A stretch of DNA of 64,000 bases from Congeria kusceri (GCA_027627225.1 CM051029.1:28515548-28579547); one strand, 5' to 3'. Numbered from the stretch's first letter, positions 35,801-47,630 are shown. The notes: a model not told the origin generated them from the letters alone. Numbers and translations are program-made.

Positions 35801-38800
35801 AAGCCGAGTCTCCATAAAAATATTTCACACTTACCCATTCAGATTGGTGAGACTGATTACACAAAAAACATGGAAATTATCTACATTTCACAATTATCCA
35901 TTCTGATTGGTGAGACTGGTTACACTTAACACAGGGAAATTATCTACATTTACCCATTCAGGTTGGCAAGACTGGTTACACTTCAAACAGGGAAATAATC
36001 TACATTTCACACTTACCCATTCAGGCTGGTAAGACTGGTTCCACTTAACACCGGGAAATTATCTACATTTACCCATTCAGGTTGATGACACTGGTTACAC
36101 TTCAAACAGGGAAAATATCTACATTTCACACTTACCCATTCAGGTTGGCGAGACTGGTTACACTTAACACAGGGAAATTATCTACATTTACCCATTCAGG
36201 TTGGTGAGACTGGTTACACTTCAAACAAGGAAAATATCTACATTTCACACTTACCCATTCAGGTTGGTGAGACTGGTTACACTTAACACAGGGAAATTCC
36301 TCCTCATCCTCCACAACTTCCAATTTCTTCTTGTTGATTTTCTCTGCAAGCAAATAAACACACTTAGCCTTTGATTGAGATATTGACCCCCCATCTTGTT
36401 AGCTGCATAAATAATACAAGCCATATAGATATTTTTTTAGTTTCTTTACATAATATATTTTCATAAATTATCCATCCTTTCAATGGTTATCATGAATATT
36501 GAACGCAAGCTAGGACCCATATACATGGGTATTTTCAAAATATTAATACCAGGGTTAGCTGACATTTTCAAAAATTTGTTTTAAAAGCTGATCAAGAACA
36601 TTTGATTGAGTTCAATGCCAACATGCTGGTGGAAAATATATTGCTCCCTGTTAAAACTTATTTTTATTCTGTTTTCAGCTAAACAACTAACAAAAGCTCA
36701 CAATAATGGCATATTTTACACTAAATACAGAACATGCTGCTATTTAAGCACATGCAATGTAACTTGCAAATGCATTTAATATATCAGGTAAGAATATTAT
36801 ATTAACAGTAACAATTATACTTTTCAAATTATAAGTGCAATGAAACATGTACTTGTTGTTTTTGCTTCAAATCTAAGGGCATTTCTTCCTTTGGGTACTT
36901 CTTCCTCAACTGAAATACACAAGAAATATGTATACAAAACAACTCCATTACAAGAACATATGTTTGCAAATTTGTATCATATTTAAAAATCAAAACAAGT
37001 ATGAAATAAACAAGAATAATAAACAAACTATACACACTATGGAGTTACAAAAACAATATTGCTGAAAATAAAAAATGTGTTAAAAACAACCATATGTGTA
37101 CTTTGCCTTGTAGCAGGATGTCAATGACCAGTGGGTGATTGGTTGCGTGTGTTAATTTTGAAGACTTAAAATATCATCCAACCAGAAAGCACTCTGAGAG
37201 CGCAGACCTCCATCAAGCAAGCCAATGAGCTCAATCTGAGTTTCTCCCAACACATTATAGTGAAGATGCCATACAAACATAACCACCATGGCAGAGGTAA
37301 TAACTTCCTAATGGAAAGTGGTTAAAGTGTATAGTTCTACTGCTTGTGCACATTTTTATTTACCACCTTCCTTAGGTTCACGTTGCTTTTTACTGTTGGA
37401 TTTCAGAGTGAATTCTTCATCGTCGTAATCATCAGTGTGCTCCTCTGACTCGCTAGGCAGGTACTCGGGCGAAGGGGACTTCTTTTGTGCACGCAAAGTT
37501 CGAACGCGTGCACTTCGCCGCAACCCTATGTCTTCTGAATCTTCGTTCTGTTCTGATTTGACTGGGCTTTCTTCTGTCTTCTGGAAAATAGAATACAGTT
37601 GGAATTACCTAAATGTCTATTGTTAAGGAATGTTATACAGTCCAAAACTAATCAAACTAATCTGATCTAATTTGATCAACACAATATTTAGTAAAACAAA
37701 GGTAAATCATGAAATGTAAAAACAATACCTGTACCAACAAGAATGAAAAAAAAGCTTTCCTAAGGTATTTTAGGGGAATAAAAGGTGGGGAAAACAGTCA
37801 CCAAAATGTATTTATTAGGAGGCGAATTACTGCAGTTCTCATGATTAGAGTAAAATATCCTTGAAACTGTATTGTTCTAAGATCAGTTCTATCTTTGTTT
37901 ATACCATCTCTAATTACAGAATTTTTTATTTGAACGATTTGTCAATGACATACACAACACTGGTTCCCAGTATACTTGCAACCGCTGAAGTATTTTTTCT
38001 TGAGTCTAAGTCTATTCTTTATTCTTAAGTCTAGGAATAGGTTGGTGAATACGGGCCCTGGATTGGCTAGAAAATATATCCCTTAGAAAACCCTACAAAA
38101 GGCCCATTCATTAACCCACCTGAGGTGTTTTCGAATTTCTTCCCACTGGTGTGCCTTTCCCTCTAGGCCCCCTCCCTGCCCCCCTGCCTGCCACGTGACT
38201 TAGCGGCACATCCTCAGAATCTGATGATGACGAATCATTTGCCACGGCGACTGGACGCTTGCCACGACCTTTGGAGCTGACTCGACCTCGTAACTTGGAT
38301 CGCTTTGATGCTGGCTCAACGATTTCAATATCTGCATTGTTCTCAGCCTGGAAAAAAATTTGCATGTACAATTGGACTTTTCAGAATCGCGAAACCTCAA
38401 AATCAGCAGTCGGACACCTTAATTGCTAACCTTTATACCACATACTCAAAATCTGATATACACATTTAAATAAATGCTGATAATGCAACAATTTTGTTAA
38501 CCACCATAAACATGGATTAATTTTTTTTAGCTTACATCTGTAAGTAGTTTGAATACAAAAAAAACATCTTTATCTTTTAGAAAATATACTTTTACAGACC
38601 TGTCGCTTTTTGGTTTGTCTTGAATGAGCGAGAAGACCTGTTACTTTCTTCACAGGTTTCTCCTCTGGTTCTACATCACTTTCATCTTTAATTTCAGGTT
38701 TATTCTCAAAAGTTGCTTCATCACTACCCTTTTTAACCTTATTCTCAATAGCAGCTGTTTTATTTGCACTTTCTTCAATTTTCTCAAATTCCTTACTTTC

Positions 38801-41800
38801 TTTTTCATGCTGGACCATATTTTTAACATCAACTGACGATTTAGACTTAGTTTTGTTATTCTGACCACTACTAGTTGAGTCCAATGTTTTCACATCCTCT
38901 TCAGTTATTTTCTTTTTCCTCTCAATTTCTTTAACTTCACATTTGTGTCTTTCATCAGGTTGTACCCCATCATTAACCTCTATTGCATGGTCATCATCAA
39001 TGTTCTCTGCTTTCGCAGTTTTCCTTATTGCAGTTTTGATCTCCCTTTTGATTTCACTCTTGTTTTCAGTAACAACCTTATCATCTTCTTCTGAGGTACT
39101 TTCAGATTCTATTACTCTTTCAGACTGTTTCCTTTTTCTAGCCTTTTTACAATCATTTGAAACATCCTTGCAGCCATCTTTAGAGTCTTGACTATTCTCA
39201 GAAATATTTGCTTCATTAGAACCTTTTTCATTACTAACCCTTTGTACAACATTATCAGATATCTCCTCAGTGTCACATTCATGTTTACCTATTTTTTCTT
39301 TATTTTCTGTTTCTTTAGTGACCCGACGGTCCCTATCCTCAACCTTTTCGACAGTTTTATCACAACCTTCATCATTAGTACCAGGTGATTTGTTTGTTAT
39401 TTTTTCTTCACTTTGTTCGCATTTTTTTGCAACACTTTCTACATGCTTATTATCACTACAACCATTCTGAATATCATCAGTAATTGTTTGAACATTATTT
39501 TCAGCTTCTTTATCAATTTCGACTGAATTATCTTTTTTAATCACCTCATCAAATGACACTTTATTTTCAGTTACAGTAACACACACTTTATTTTCAGAGA
39601 GTTTTTCACTAACTTCTTTTTCAGTTACTGTACCACTTATTTTGTTTTCTGTTATTGCATCACCAACTTTTCTTTCATTTATTGCATCACTCACATTTTC
39701 CTTTAATGTGTCATTATCTTCTGATTCAGTCACTGCATCAATCACACGATTTTCACTGACTGCATCATTCAATTTATTGTCGGATACTGTGTCAGATGGT
39801 ATATTTTCAATTAAGGTATTACTAACATTATTTTCAGGTACTGCATCAGAAACTTCATTTTCATTTACATTAGCAGAAACACTGTTTTCAGTTACTGTGT
39901 CAGATGCTTTATTTTCAGTTTCTGTATTACAAAGATTCTGTTCTCTTTCTGAGCTGCAATCATTATCTTTCACATCACTATCCATAGATTTGGTTTCCTT
40001 TATGCTAGTCTTTGCCTCAAAATTTTCTTCGTTTATGGTTTCAGCTACATTTTGAGATTCTTTACATTCAACTTCATCAGTTTGATTTAATTTAGACGTG
40101 TTACCCGCTTCAACGCCACTAATCTTTGTTAACTTTTTATCTTTTACTAACTGGTTACTTACTTCCACATCAACATTTTCATAATTAGTTCTTTTAGATA
40201 GTTTATCAACAGCTGAACCATTTTGTTTTACTGGCACTATTTCATTACCATCTCCAACTGCATCCTTTTCCAAATCATTGCCACCATCCACTTCATCAGC
40301 CTTTTCTGAATCTTCTGCAGTTTTAAATTCACAAACTGTGTCAATGACTGACTTCTTATCACTCTTACCACCATCACTTTCAACTTCAAAGTCTTTAGCC
40401 ACTGCTTCATCAGTTTGAGATTCATTTTCGGCTTCTACATCTTTATCTTTTTCTGAAATTTTCTCATCATCTTTTAATTTACATATGATCTTCTTCAGCT
40501 CTGACCCTTTCTCTTTTTTAAACTTATTCTGCAGCAATTTACTAGGAGATTGTGTTTCCGATTTGCTTATTTTTAACACAATTGGTGGTTTACTTTCACT
40601 GCTTGCGGATTGCATAGCTTCTGAATCTGACAGCTCTTGTTTGATAGTTAATGGTGATGGCCCTACAGGAGTCCTCTGCTTGAAAGAGTCCCTGGAGTCT
40701 TCGTTGCTGTCACTGACAGGCTCTGATTTAACTGAACTATCTGAAAATACAAGGCAAGGGGTAGCTTCTTTATTATACATCTATGTACTGTACAGTTTTG
40801 CAATAAAAGGCTTTTTTCTAGTGGTTACTAATGTGGCTTTTGTGCTTAAAGACTGTTCAGCAGATTCTAGAGCTCAGGCTTTCATAAAAACAATAATGCA
40901 GAAATTGCTGCAATTGTAGTATGTTACGAAGTCTGAGAAGTCAGACACTTTATGTCTGTGTCGGCCTGTGTTTGGCCAGACACTAACTTCCAGATTGCCA
41001 CAGAGAGTTACAGTACAATACCCATTGAATAAGTGACCCCCACAAAAATATTCTCACCAGAGAAGTCCCACACTTCAGACTTGATGTCTGTGTCGGCCTG
41101 TGTTTGGCCAGACACTAACTTCCAGATTGCCACAGAGAGTTACAGTACAATACCCATTGAATAAGTGACCCCCACAAAAATATTCTCACCAGAGAAGTCC
41201 CACACTTCAGACTTGATGTCTGTGTCGGCCTGTGTTTGGCCAGACACTAACTTCCAGATTGCCACAGAGAGTTACAGTACAATACCCATTGAATAAGTGA
41301 CCCCCACAAAAATATTCTCACCAGAGAAGTCCCACACTTCAGACTTGATGTCTGTGTCGGCCTGTGTTTGGCCAGACACTAACTTCCAGATTGCCACAGA
41401 GAGTTACAGTACAATACCCATTGAATAAGTGACCCCCACAAAAATATTCTCACTAGAGAAGTCCCACACTTCAGACTTGATGTCTGTGTCGGCCTGTGTT
41501 TGGCCAGACACTAACTTCCAGATTGCCACAGCGAGTTACAGTACAATACCCATTGAATAAGTGACCCCCACAAAAATATTCTCACCAGAGAAGTCCCACA
41601 CTTCAGACTTGATGTCTGTGTCAGCCTGTGTTTGGCCAGACACTAACTTCCAGATTGCCACAGACAGTTACAGTCCATTACGTATTAAATAAGTGACCCT
41701 CACAAAAATATTCTCACCAGAGAAGTCCCACACTTCAGACTTGATGTCTGTTTCAGTCTGTGTTTGGCCAGACACTAACTTCCAGATTGCCACAAACAGT

Positions 41801-44800
41801 TACAGTACAATACCCATTGAATAAGTGACCCTCAGAAAAATATTCTCACCAGAGAAGTCTGACACTTCAGGCTTGACATCTGTCCCAGTCTGCAGACAGG
41901 AGATGAGTTTGGCCAGTCCGTCCCGCGTACTGCACACCAACTCCCAGGATTCCGAGTCCACGTCGTCCTGGTCTTCACGGAACACCCGCACATTTAACTC
42001 CTTGTCCTTCAAAACACGGAAGACGTGTAACAGCGTTATCATCCATAGCTTTTAACATTTTGATTAAATATTCAGATTTAAATCTGTGATCGCATGCTTA
42101 TGTGTGTCAAAGAGGTTAAGAAATAGATTAGCAGCACCTAGGACTTGCTATTGGCATTCACCAAACAAGCACAATGCTACAAATTTCATATCTGAATACA
42201 AGTCATATGTATTTGGCTGAAAAAAAATACTGGCTACACATTACCTCCTACTTAATTATAAAATAACCCATATTTGTAGGATTTGAACATATTAAGGTAA
42301 ATTTTGTTGAAGAAACGATTTTAGTCAGCCAAAACCCCACAGCTACATGAATGTCAAGGAAACAATCAAATATTTAAAAATTTCTCAGTCACAAAATTGA
42401 AAACATAAACAATCCTGTGCACATCAATCCTTTGAATGGGCAGTTAATTTAAAGGGCAGACACAGTAAAATACATGTACAGTAGATATTTATAAGATTCA
42501 GTTTACCAAGAAGAACCAGTAGGCTAGCCCATGCTTGTCCCGTCCAATCGGCAAAAACCTCATTTCTTCAGAGGTCATCTCATTAATCTTGTCCTTGAAC
42601 TTGTTGTTGGTGTCAAACTGGGCTTCAAGGAGGTTCTGAAAATTGTTTAATCAGATGACCAGATAAGGCATGAAAAAAGATAATTTATGCGTAGGAAACC
42701 ACAAGATATGCACACAAAATAAATCAGGGTGTACATTTGCACACAAACTTCTATGTACACATGGAAATGAAAAACAGATACATAACAGATATCCGAATGT
42801 TAAAGAAATCAACATGTAGAAATTCCTTTATTTTAAACATTTGCATTCATGAAATATCTATTGCATCATTTAAGGATGCTCAATTGTATAATTTTGCACT
42901 TACAAGCAAACCAAACAATTTAGGATTGAACGTACATTTACCCCTATGCATATTGGACTGAGTGTGCATTTACCCCCATACATTCTGTTTAAGTGTATAT
43001 TTACCCTCTAGAACAAAAACTTATCTGCGGCAGCATTGTTAATGCATGTTCAACTTGTTGAGTCAGTGCAAAACTTAGTAATTTTGAGATACATACGACC
43101 TTCGAGATAAATACGAGCTATCCCATTTTTGCAATGAGCCATCAAACGATTATTCTAATGTACCGTCTGCATATTTATATATCAATTGGTGTTTGGATTC
43201 ATTATTATTAACATTTAAAAATCGTTTTCTTTTTTATTAATAAACATTATTAAATGAATTGTTTTATTTATTATTATTTCACAATTCTTTTTACGCCTAT
43301 CTGAAAAAATACAGTTTTCTAGTTAACGGCTGTTCCAGCAAAAAGGTGATGGGGGGGGGGGGGGGGAACGCCAGTCCTAAAATGGGTTACCACCAACACA
43401 ATTTAAATTTTTATTTAAGTCATTGATAATCCGATTTATCCCCTCTATCACCCACCACCCACCGAATTTTAATACATCGGCGTTCCACCCCCTCTTCACA
43501 AAACCAAACGGTATTATTAATTTTACCAACTCCTAAACATTCCTACCTTGAGAAGTGTCAGTTTTGTGGACACTTTTGCAGTCATGTACCCTTTCTGCTC
43601 CATCTCCCATGCATCTACGCTGCAGAACTTGTAACAAAACTGCAAACAGAAATAATGTATAAACATTATGCAACAAAAAGTCATTACATGTATATGTGAC
43701 TTTGAAAAGTCAACTTCCAAAATTAAGCAATTTTTTTTTTCAAAGTATTGGCTGCACATCACCACTAAGTACTACAAGTAGAATCACAATCAAAACAATT
43801 TCAACAAACTGTTTATTACTCTGCACAAAGTCAAAATAACTGGCAAAATCCTTTACCTGATTTTCTGTTTTAAACAAATTACTTACCTTGATAACAGTTC
43901 TCTCCCATCTTTCTGAAGAGACACTGGAATACTTCTTATTAATTCTTCTGAGCAGTTTCACATGGATATCAATCAGAGTTGGGTGCACTGAAACAGTGAA
44001 CAACTTGGTTTATTTAAACATTTTTTTTCCCATTAAAATCCATGTTTTTCCCTTGTAGGGAAAGATCTAGGACCTAAAAAGGTACAGGGTGCTGCTAAAA
44101 AGGAGTAGGGTGGAAAGCTGGTCCAGATTTATGATATTTTCTAAGGATTTGCAAAATCTTGTGCCTTTATCAGTCCAATGCTTTTAATTTAAGTTTTTAA
44201 GCATAGTCTATTAATTTGTCATTGAATACTTGCCAAAATATATTGAGTTTCAAAAAATATTCAATATTTCTATGTTGACCAGCCCAGACGGGCAGCTGGG
44301 GGGAACCAAAAAGGAGCAGGGTGCAGCACCCTGCTAATTTGCTCTAGATCTTTCCCTAACCTTGGGCAAGACCATAAATGGAAAAAACATGAGCATATGT
44401 GGGGTATCTTGCATCACAAGGTTTCCCTTTGTTAAAAAAAAATAAAAATAATATACATAGTCTGCAACCAAACAATATTTTACTGTTACAATGCAGGCCT
44501 AGATCTATAAGCTGTAATAACATACATGTATTCTTTCAAATGCTTACGATCGCAAAGTTTGTGCACTAGGAAAGTTTTATACAAAAAGTAAAGATTTCAA
44601 AGTTCTTTCACTATAAAGTTTTTATTCCCAAATGACATTAAGTAAAGCACATGGTGCCCTGAGTTAGCAGATTTATTAATAAAATTAAAATCACTGTTAC
44701 ACAGCGGCGGTTATCGAGATTTATTTAGAAATGCAAAGATGCGTTGGTTTAAATTGTTCATGCATCCAAAATGAAAATGTCACTATACAAATATTTATGG

Positions 44801-46100
44801 AACATTAATAAGGAATGGTTTATCTGCCCAGGTATGCAACTTTTTATTGCAATCCGTTCACAATAACTATCTTATTTCGGGACGTGAAAGTTGCGATCAA
44901 AATCCTGTCGGAACAATATAAACAAAGAAGAATTATTTTCCAACACAGATATGGTCCTTCCTGGTTATGTGCTAAAGAGAACAGCCTCTTTTCCTGTATA
45001 TTCGGCCACTTCAAGAGCTAAACTGCTTTAATGCCCTAAATGAATACAATTTCAAAAACAGTGCGACTTTTATTCGTAACTTTAAGGTCTTTCCTTCTAA
45101 ATAAAGGCCAGATTAGGTAGAGATTCGCCATTCACGTAGTTACTGACCAATTCTAGGAAAGCACCCTAGCAACCATGAATTTGTAAGATGCTTCCTATCA
45201 TTTGGTTCAGTCTTCATTTTGATAATACAAACAATTCTTAAAATTTTGATATAATTCATTAGAAGCATTTTATATAAGACTACCACACACCAGCATACTG
45301 TTTGAAAATGAATGTTTACAAAATTCTTGGCATATGCACGAAGTGTGTAGCAATTTTTAGGAATTTCTTTTAAAATCTCTATTTTCTGTGACAAAATATA
45401 AAAATCACAATTTTATAAACCAAAAACAATATTTATTTGATAGAATTGTCTCAATGGAGATAACTAACACAAGTTTTATAATAAATATTCATTAATTCCC
45501 ATTATCTGGAGATGGCCGAATCTATATGAATGGCTGAAACTATATGAAAGAAGGATATTGCCCATGTAAAAAGTAGATCAATATTCACCAAGTTATGCTA
45601 GGTATTGAATAACATATAAGGTAATTAGTAGTGTTCGATGTATACCACAAATGCTCAGGACCAATATAAAAACAGGGCGAAACGTCTCTTGCCAAAATGT
45701 CTTTGGGGGCAAAATGTCCCAGATTAAATGACAGCTTGCTGACTAATAAATTAGTTAAATCATAAATAAGCAGATTACACTTGGCACCTGTTTCTGCTAC
45801 ATTAAAATAAATACTTTCTACTTAACAATATCCATCTATTTAAAATACCCTATGTTGTTTAGTTTGCTGATAACTAGCTTGTTATTTCATTTCAGTCTTT
45901 GTTTACAATAAATGATCAGAGCACTTATTCAGCAATTAAGTACAAAATGCAATACCATCTTTGCTGTCTTCAATCCAGTTTTCAATATCACTGTATCCGA
46001 CAGAAGGCAGACCAAGAATTTCGCCGTATTTATCAAGAAAAGAACAAATAACAGCAAAATTCGGGTTCGATAAACAAACGCTTTGGTTCGCAGCGGCCAT
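23870..46100 (-). CDS. Remodeling and spacing factor 1 (RSF1) orthologue, 18 exons, 2,209 aa
   Basis: Exons in transcription order: 46100-45956, 43987-43887, 43639-43547, 42635-42507, 42006-41850, 40740-38600, 38347-38120, 37580-37367, 36909-36853, 36343-36255, 33782-33678, 32757-32678, 29592-29450, 29028-28843, 27810-27657, 27202-27036, 26721-26376 and 25964-23870. All phases match (6,630 nt, no internal stop). The N-terminus (NPNFAVICSFLDKYG, then AWEMEQKGYM) is the DDT-like region. LPIGRDKHGLAYWFF is the WHIM motif that docks the ISWI ATPase SNF2H. Exon 6 (residues 209-922) is acidic and repetitive. Residues about 1105-1152 form a C4HC3 PHD finger (CVKC, CDKCDAGYHTACLRPP, WFCPPC) split between exons 10 and 11. 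Downstream are KEVSYRFEEFDELIMDAIEED, GISRGKDMSNILG and acidic/basic tracts as in vertebrate RSF1, then an unusual Gly/Pro/Gln/Tyr/His-rich tail. RSF1 is a nuclear partner of SNF2H in nucleosome spacing. A vertebrate segment after the PHD finger (YVGISIENIIP) was not found. Confidence 0.96.
28050..28165. repeat. Fragment related to the CAGGGGTG element at 33898-34230
   Basis: Shares GACTTGTCCGACA, GTAATTTT and GTTGTCCCTGGACA-like blocks and a CAGGGGTGAGGAAAACCTAT left end (near 28052) with the complete element at 33898. I could not place its right end. It lies in RSF1 intron 14. The adjacent 28166-28842 is AT-rich without features. Confidence 0.6.
30267..30418. mobile_element. Palindromic foldback element, ~150 bp
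   Basis: The left arm TTTGTTTGTTTTTGGTGTGA TAACCCGTGATATCGTCA is mirrored by TGACGATATCACGCGTTATC ACACCAAAAAACAAACAAA, with a loop centred on CGAGCGCTTGCGCGAGTG. It is a near-perfect hairpin of the MITE type, in RSF1 intron 12. No clear target duplication was identified. Confidence 0.85.
30748..31716. mobile_element. CAGGGCTT element, long copy (969 bp), 7-bp TSD
   Basis: Begins CAGGGCTTGCATTAAGGGAA and ends TTACTGAAAGCCCTG. It is flanked by TAAATAC on both sides (30741-30747 and 31717-31723). A shorter internally deleted copy is at 34491-34880. There is no long ORF, so it is non-autonomous. It lies in RSF1 intron 12. Confidence 0.82.
32972..33206. repeat. Foldback dispersed repeat (CACAAAGCTCCTTAGGG family), two tandem copies
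   Basis: GGGCCCATATTCACAAAGCT is mirrored by AGCTTTGTGAATACCAGCCC about 210 bp later. A second copy starts at about 33209 (GGGCCCTTATTCACAAAGCT) but lacks its right arm. It lies in RSF1 intron 11. From memory, this is a very common bivalve interspersed repeat. Confidence 0.75.
33898..34230. mobile_element. CAGGGGTGTG element, 333 bp, 7-bp TSD
   Basis: Begins CAGGGGTGTG and ends CCACACCCCTG, flanked on both sides by CAGTTAC (33891-33897 and 34231-34237). The interior repeats ACTTGTCC and GGACAAGT motifs in both orientations. It lies in RSF1 intron 10. A degraded relative is at 28050. Confidence 0.85.
34491..34880. mobile_element. CAGGGCTT element, short copy (390 bp), 7-bp TSD
   Basis: Same ends as 30748-31716 (CAGGGCTTGCATTAAGGGAA and AAAGCCCTG) but with an internal deletion. 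It is flanked by TAATGGA on both sides (34484-34490 and 34881-34887). It lies in RSF1 intron 10. Confidence 0.87.
34913..35700. repeat. 112-bp tandem repeat, seven copies, in RSF1 intron 10
   Basis: Near-identical direct copies of a unit with TTCATATCTTCTCTTAAATT, TGCATTACCATATATGGGTT and GTGCCCAACCAATCAAAATG. Identity is very high (single substitutions such as CACATC for CATATC), so the amplification is recent. Nothing exon-like is in the unit. Confidence 0.97.
35834..36254 (-). repeat. Tandem array of the PHD-exon 3' edge and its splice donor
   Basis: Seven further copies of a ~55-64-bp block follow the genuine RSF1 exon 10. On the minus strand each resembles the exon end (TTCCCTGTGTTAAGTGTAAC, CAGTCTCACCAACCTGAATG) followed by GTAAGT or GTAAAT. 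Units alternate between an ACTTAACACAGGG and an ACTTCAAACAGGG form, giving a higher-order dimer. The frame stays open from the true exon through about two copies, encoding a second CxxC-NQSHQPEW module before a stop. Confidence 0.92.
40921..41849 (-). repeat. 132-bp tandem array of the RSF1 exon 5 3' edge and donor
   Basis: About seven direct copies (period 132 bp). On the minus strand each unit carries a diverged copy of the end of exon 5 (GACATCAAGTCTGAAGTGTG, GGACTTCTCTG) immediately followed by the donor GTGAGAATATTT. The genuine exon ends at 41850 with GTCAGACTTCTCTG. The array runs from this donor towards exon 6. Confidence 0.93.
44057..44358. mobile_element. Inverted-repeat element AGGGAAAGATCTAG, ~300 bp
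   Basis: Begins AGGGAAAGATCTAG and ends CTAGATCTTTCCCT. Internal GTACAGGGTGCTGC is mirrored by GGGTGCAGCACCCTG. It lies in RSF1 intron 1, and a decayed relative is at 21537-21805. No clear target duplication was found. Confidence 0.78.
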
Positions 46101-46167
46101 TTTATTATTATTGGCCTGGTCTAGAACGCGGACACAGGCTACAAACCACTAAGTTATTATCAGTCCA

Positions 46168-46442
46168 AGGCCTAGTTTAAAAAATGTCTGACCACTCTAT
46201 GGGGTTTTCCACTCTGTGTAATGGTCCACCATAAAATCTCTTATCATTATCTGCAATCTTTTCTCTCAGCTGACTTAGCAATTGATGTATGCCCTGTTTC
46301 AATTGCAGCAGTGTATTGATCTCAGCTGATAAGGGTCGCCATACTGTGTCCACGCTGTGACCACAGCAGGGTGCCAATACACAGGAGTACAATGCCCCAG
46401 ATTTTGTGGAGGGGTCAAATAAAGACGGATTAAACTAGGCCT
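46168..46442. mobile_element. Short TIR element just upstream of RSF1
   Basis: AAGGCCTAGTTTAA at the left is mirrored by TTAAACTAGGCCTT at the right, a perfect 14-bp inverted repeat enclosing about 245 bp. It begins about 65 bp upstream of the RSF1 start codon, so it sits in the RSF1 promoter or 5' UTR. A 71-codon open frame inside (minus strand) has no recognised motif. Confidence 0.75.
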
Positions 46443-46663
46443 TTGATTTTACTGTTGTTGGCTGTACAGAAAAAGAACAACAAGAGCGCTGGGAGGAACC
46501 AACTTATGAACAGGATAGCACAATGACAGCTAATTCAAGCTAAATAATATGTTTGTCTAATTATTTAGTAAAATTTATATAGATAAGTGATAAAACATTG
46601 GGATTTAGAAATCTTATTTGAACGCGCGTTTTTTTTTTTTTTATATAACTGCAATTAAAGTTA

Positions 46664-47630
46664 CTGGCGCAGTGCCTAAATCCACCACATTTTGGGGGCA
46701 CTTCTACGATATTTTCAAAAGTTGTTTACCGATTGACATGAAAATTCATATAAATCAAGTTAGGTTTAATGTGCATTTACTGGCGTGTTTTGGTCACATT
46801 TCAAATACTTGGCAAATGAACAATATTTATTGAGATTGAAGGCCTAAACAGTGTAAAAAAAATGAGCGTGGGAGTGCCTAAATCCGCCACCCCTCTTTAA
46901 AATGTTCAAATTTCTCGAAAATAATATTCTTTTATGAATTCTGTTTTCAAAGCAACTTCTATTGACTTCTATTGACAAAGCTCCCACTTTTGTTTATTTA
47001 AGGTTCATTTTCAAGTGTTTAAAATAAACACAGTGATCCGAAGTTGCTTGGTGAAAATCGTAGATCAGGAACCGTGACATGCTTATTCCACATTTGACTT
47101 TTGTTCTTATTTAATCTTCCGTATTAAGCAGCTCGTTGTTTGTTGTTAATAAAATGTTTCAATCTCTTCAAATATTCATTTGTGTTTCTAAAAATAGTTC
47201 TGAAACTGAGGCCCTGCGTGCACGTGGGACAAATAATGAGGGTTTTGAGTAGCGAGACAGTTTTTTCCGCATTTTATTGTATGTAATGCCAATGAATCAT
47301 GGTTATTTTTATGCTGCTCATGCTCACATGGACATAATATTAAAACACGATAATTTAATTTAATCATGGACACCTTGCGCGGCATCAAAATTGCGCATGT
47401 GCAGTATAAAATAGATTCCCCGCATGCAGCATGTTTGCATTAAGGGATTAGGTACAAAATAATTGGATAAAATATTAATTTATGCACAAATCAAGATGAA
47501 AACTCGTGAGCGTTGTTAAGGGAAAGTATCTGATTTATTGAGATGAACAAAATAGAAATCGCCGGAAAAAAACGCTTATTCGGAAGGGGTGGCGGATTTA
47601 GGCAAGTGGCGGATTTAGGCACTGCGCCAG
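46664..47630. mobile_element. TA-flanked TIR transposon, 967 bp, non-autonomous
   Basis: Begins CTGGCGCAGTGCCTAAATCC and ends with its exact inverse GGATTTAGGCACTGCGCCAG, flanked by TA on both sides (46662-46663, 47631-47632). That suggests a Tc1/mariner-type insertion. The motif GCCTAAATCCGCCAC recurs internally near both ends. There is no transposase ORF. Confidence 0.83.

Noticed and set aside
39642..40919. Plus-strand Ser/Phe/Leu-rich frames of 137-144 codons
   Set aside because: Antisense shadows of the acidic RSF1 exon 6.
41061..41640. Each 132-bp unit as a cassette of 40-nt micro-exons
   Set aside because: An acceptor-like AACACAG exists in each unit, but joining from the upstream phase gives an early stop, and 40 nt would shift the frame. 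Decoy donors are the simpler reading.
34913..41850. Regular repeats considered as CRISPR-like arrays
   Set aside because: Units are direct tandem repeats without unique spacers, in a eukaryotic gene, and two of the arrays derive from exon edges.
46177..46392. 71-codon minus-strand frame (INTLLQLKQGIHQLL...)
   Set aside because: It lies wholly inside a short TIR element next to RSF1 and matches no family I know. Not supported as a gene.
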